Source: Phoronis pallida (lineage: Eukaryota; Phoronida; Phoronidae). Taken from it: 15,840 bases of DNA. Every line of letters starts with the position of its first letter. Position 1 is the first letter of the stretch. The notes under the pieces are model-generated. The model was not told the DNA's origin. It ran no database searches and saw only the letters and a list, made by a program, of their open reading frames with translations. This document shows, one piece after another, positions 15,763 to 15,840 of the stretch. The stretch lies in the NCBI GenBank assembly GCA_028565715.1, contig JAOXYC010248678.1, positions 1 through 15,840 on the forward strand, given 5' to 3'. The position numbers were made by a program, and so were the translations under genes.

Positions 15763-15840
15763 GATTTAAAGATACTGTCTCCTTGTTGGTGAGGATCTGG
15801 GGTCAAAATTCAAATCAACTAGAAATTTTGTGTATGAGTC
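15763..15840 (+). mobile_element. TTAA-type MITE family 2, left arm running off the window
   Basis: From TTTAAAGATACTGTCTCCTT it follows the family's left arm to the edge (GTGTATGAGTC). The TTAA boundary agrees with the full copy. It lies upstream of the first visible PHF14 exon, presumably in its next intron. Confidence 0.8.

Overview
The window is eukaryotic, intron-rich, AT-rich nuclear DNA from an animal. One gene runs along almost all of it on the minus strand, split into 18 visible coding exons joined by GT-AG introns. The spliced product (895 residues from the first complete codon, ending at a stop at 1837-1839) aligns from end to end with PHD finger protein 14 (PHF14) as I know it from vertebrates. 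The match is clear but far from identical, and the introns hold palindromic MITE-like repeats. I therefore read the source as an invertebrate metazoan and cannot name the phylum from sequence alone. The first exon with the start codon lies beyond the right edge, so the gene is 5'-incomplete and complete at its coding 3' end.

Reading the gene 5'->3' (right to left): 15443-15556 and 14486-14688 encode a basic/acidic N-terminal tail. 13219-13660 encodes PHD1. 12606-12773, 11471-11565 and the start of 9624-9807 encode a zinc knuckle plus extended PHD (the PZP-type histone reader). 9146-9221 and 8085-8270 encode a basic linker. 7538-7644 and 6467-6562 encode a coiled coil. 5513-5610, 4995-5126 and 4650-4797 carry a third PHD. 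3480-3962 is a long charged linker with nuclear-localisation-like basic runs. 2742-2872 and 2206-2335 encode the fourth PHD, and 1837-1938 an acidic tail. Every exon junction keeps frame.

The introns and the 3' flank hold several repeat families: a 64-bp perfect-arm palindrome with a possible 5-bp target duplication (1290-1511); a foldback with 133-bp arms flanked by TTAA (11658-12051); a second TTAA-flanked palindromic family with four copies or fragments (main copy 13771-14127); a roughly 250-290 bp dispersed family in three introns (3003, 10000, 13348); and a third foldback family (326-515, 6105-6380, 7104-7419).

Two features of the intron 9808-11470 deserve most attention. One is a degenerate, in-frame-looking second copy of the extended-PHD exon at 11362-11415. 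The other is a CpG-rich block at about 10380-10790 that ends in a strong plus-strand splice donor and could be an internal or antisense promoter. I found no tRNA, rRNA, CRISPR array, bacterial operon or second protein-coding gene.
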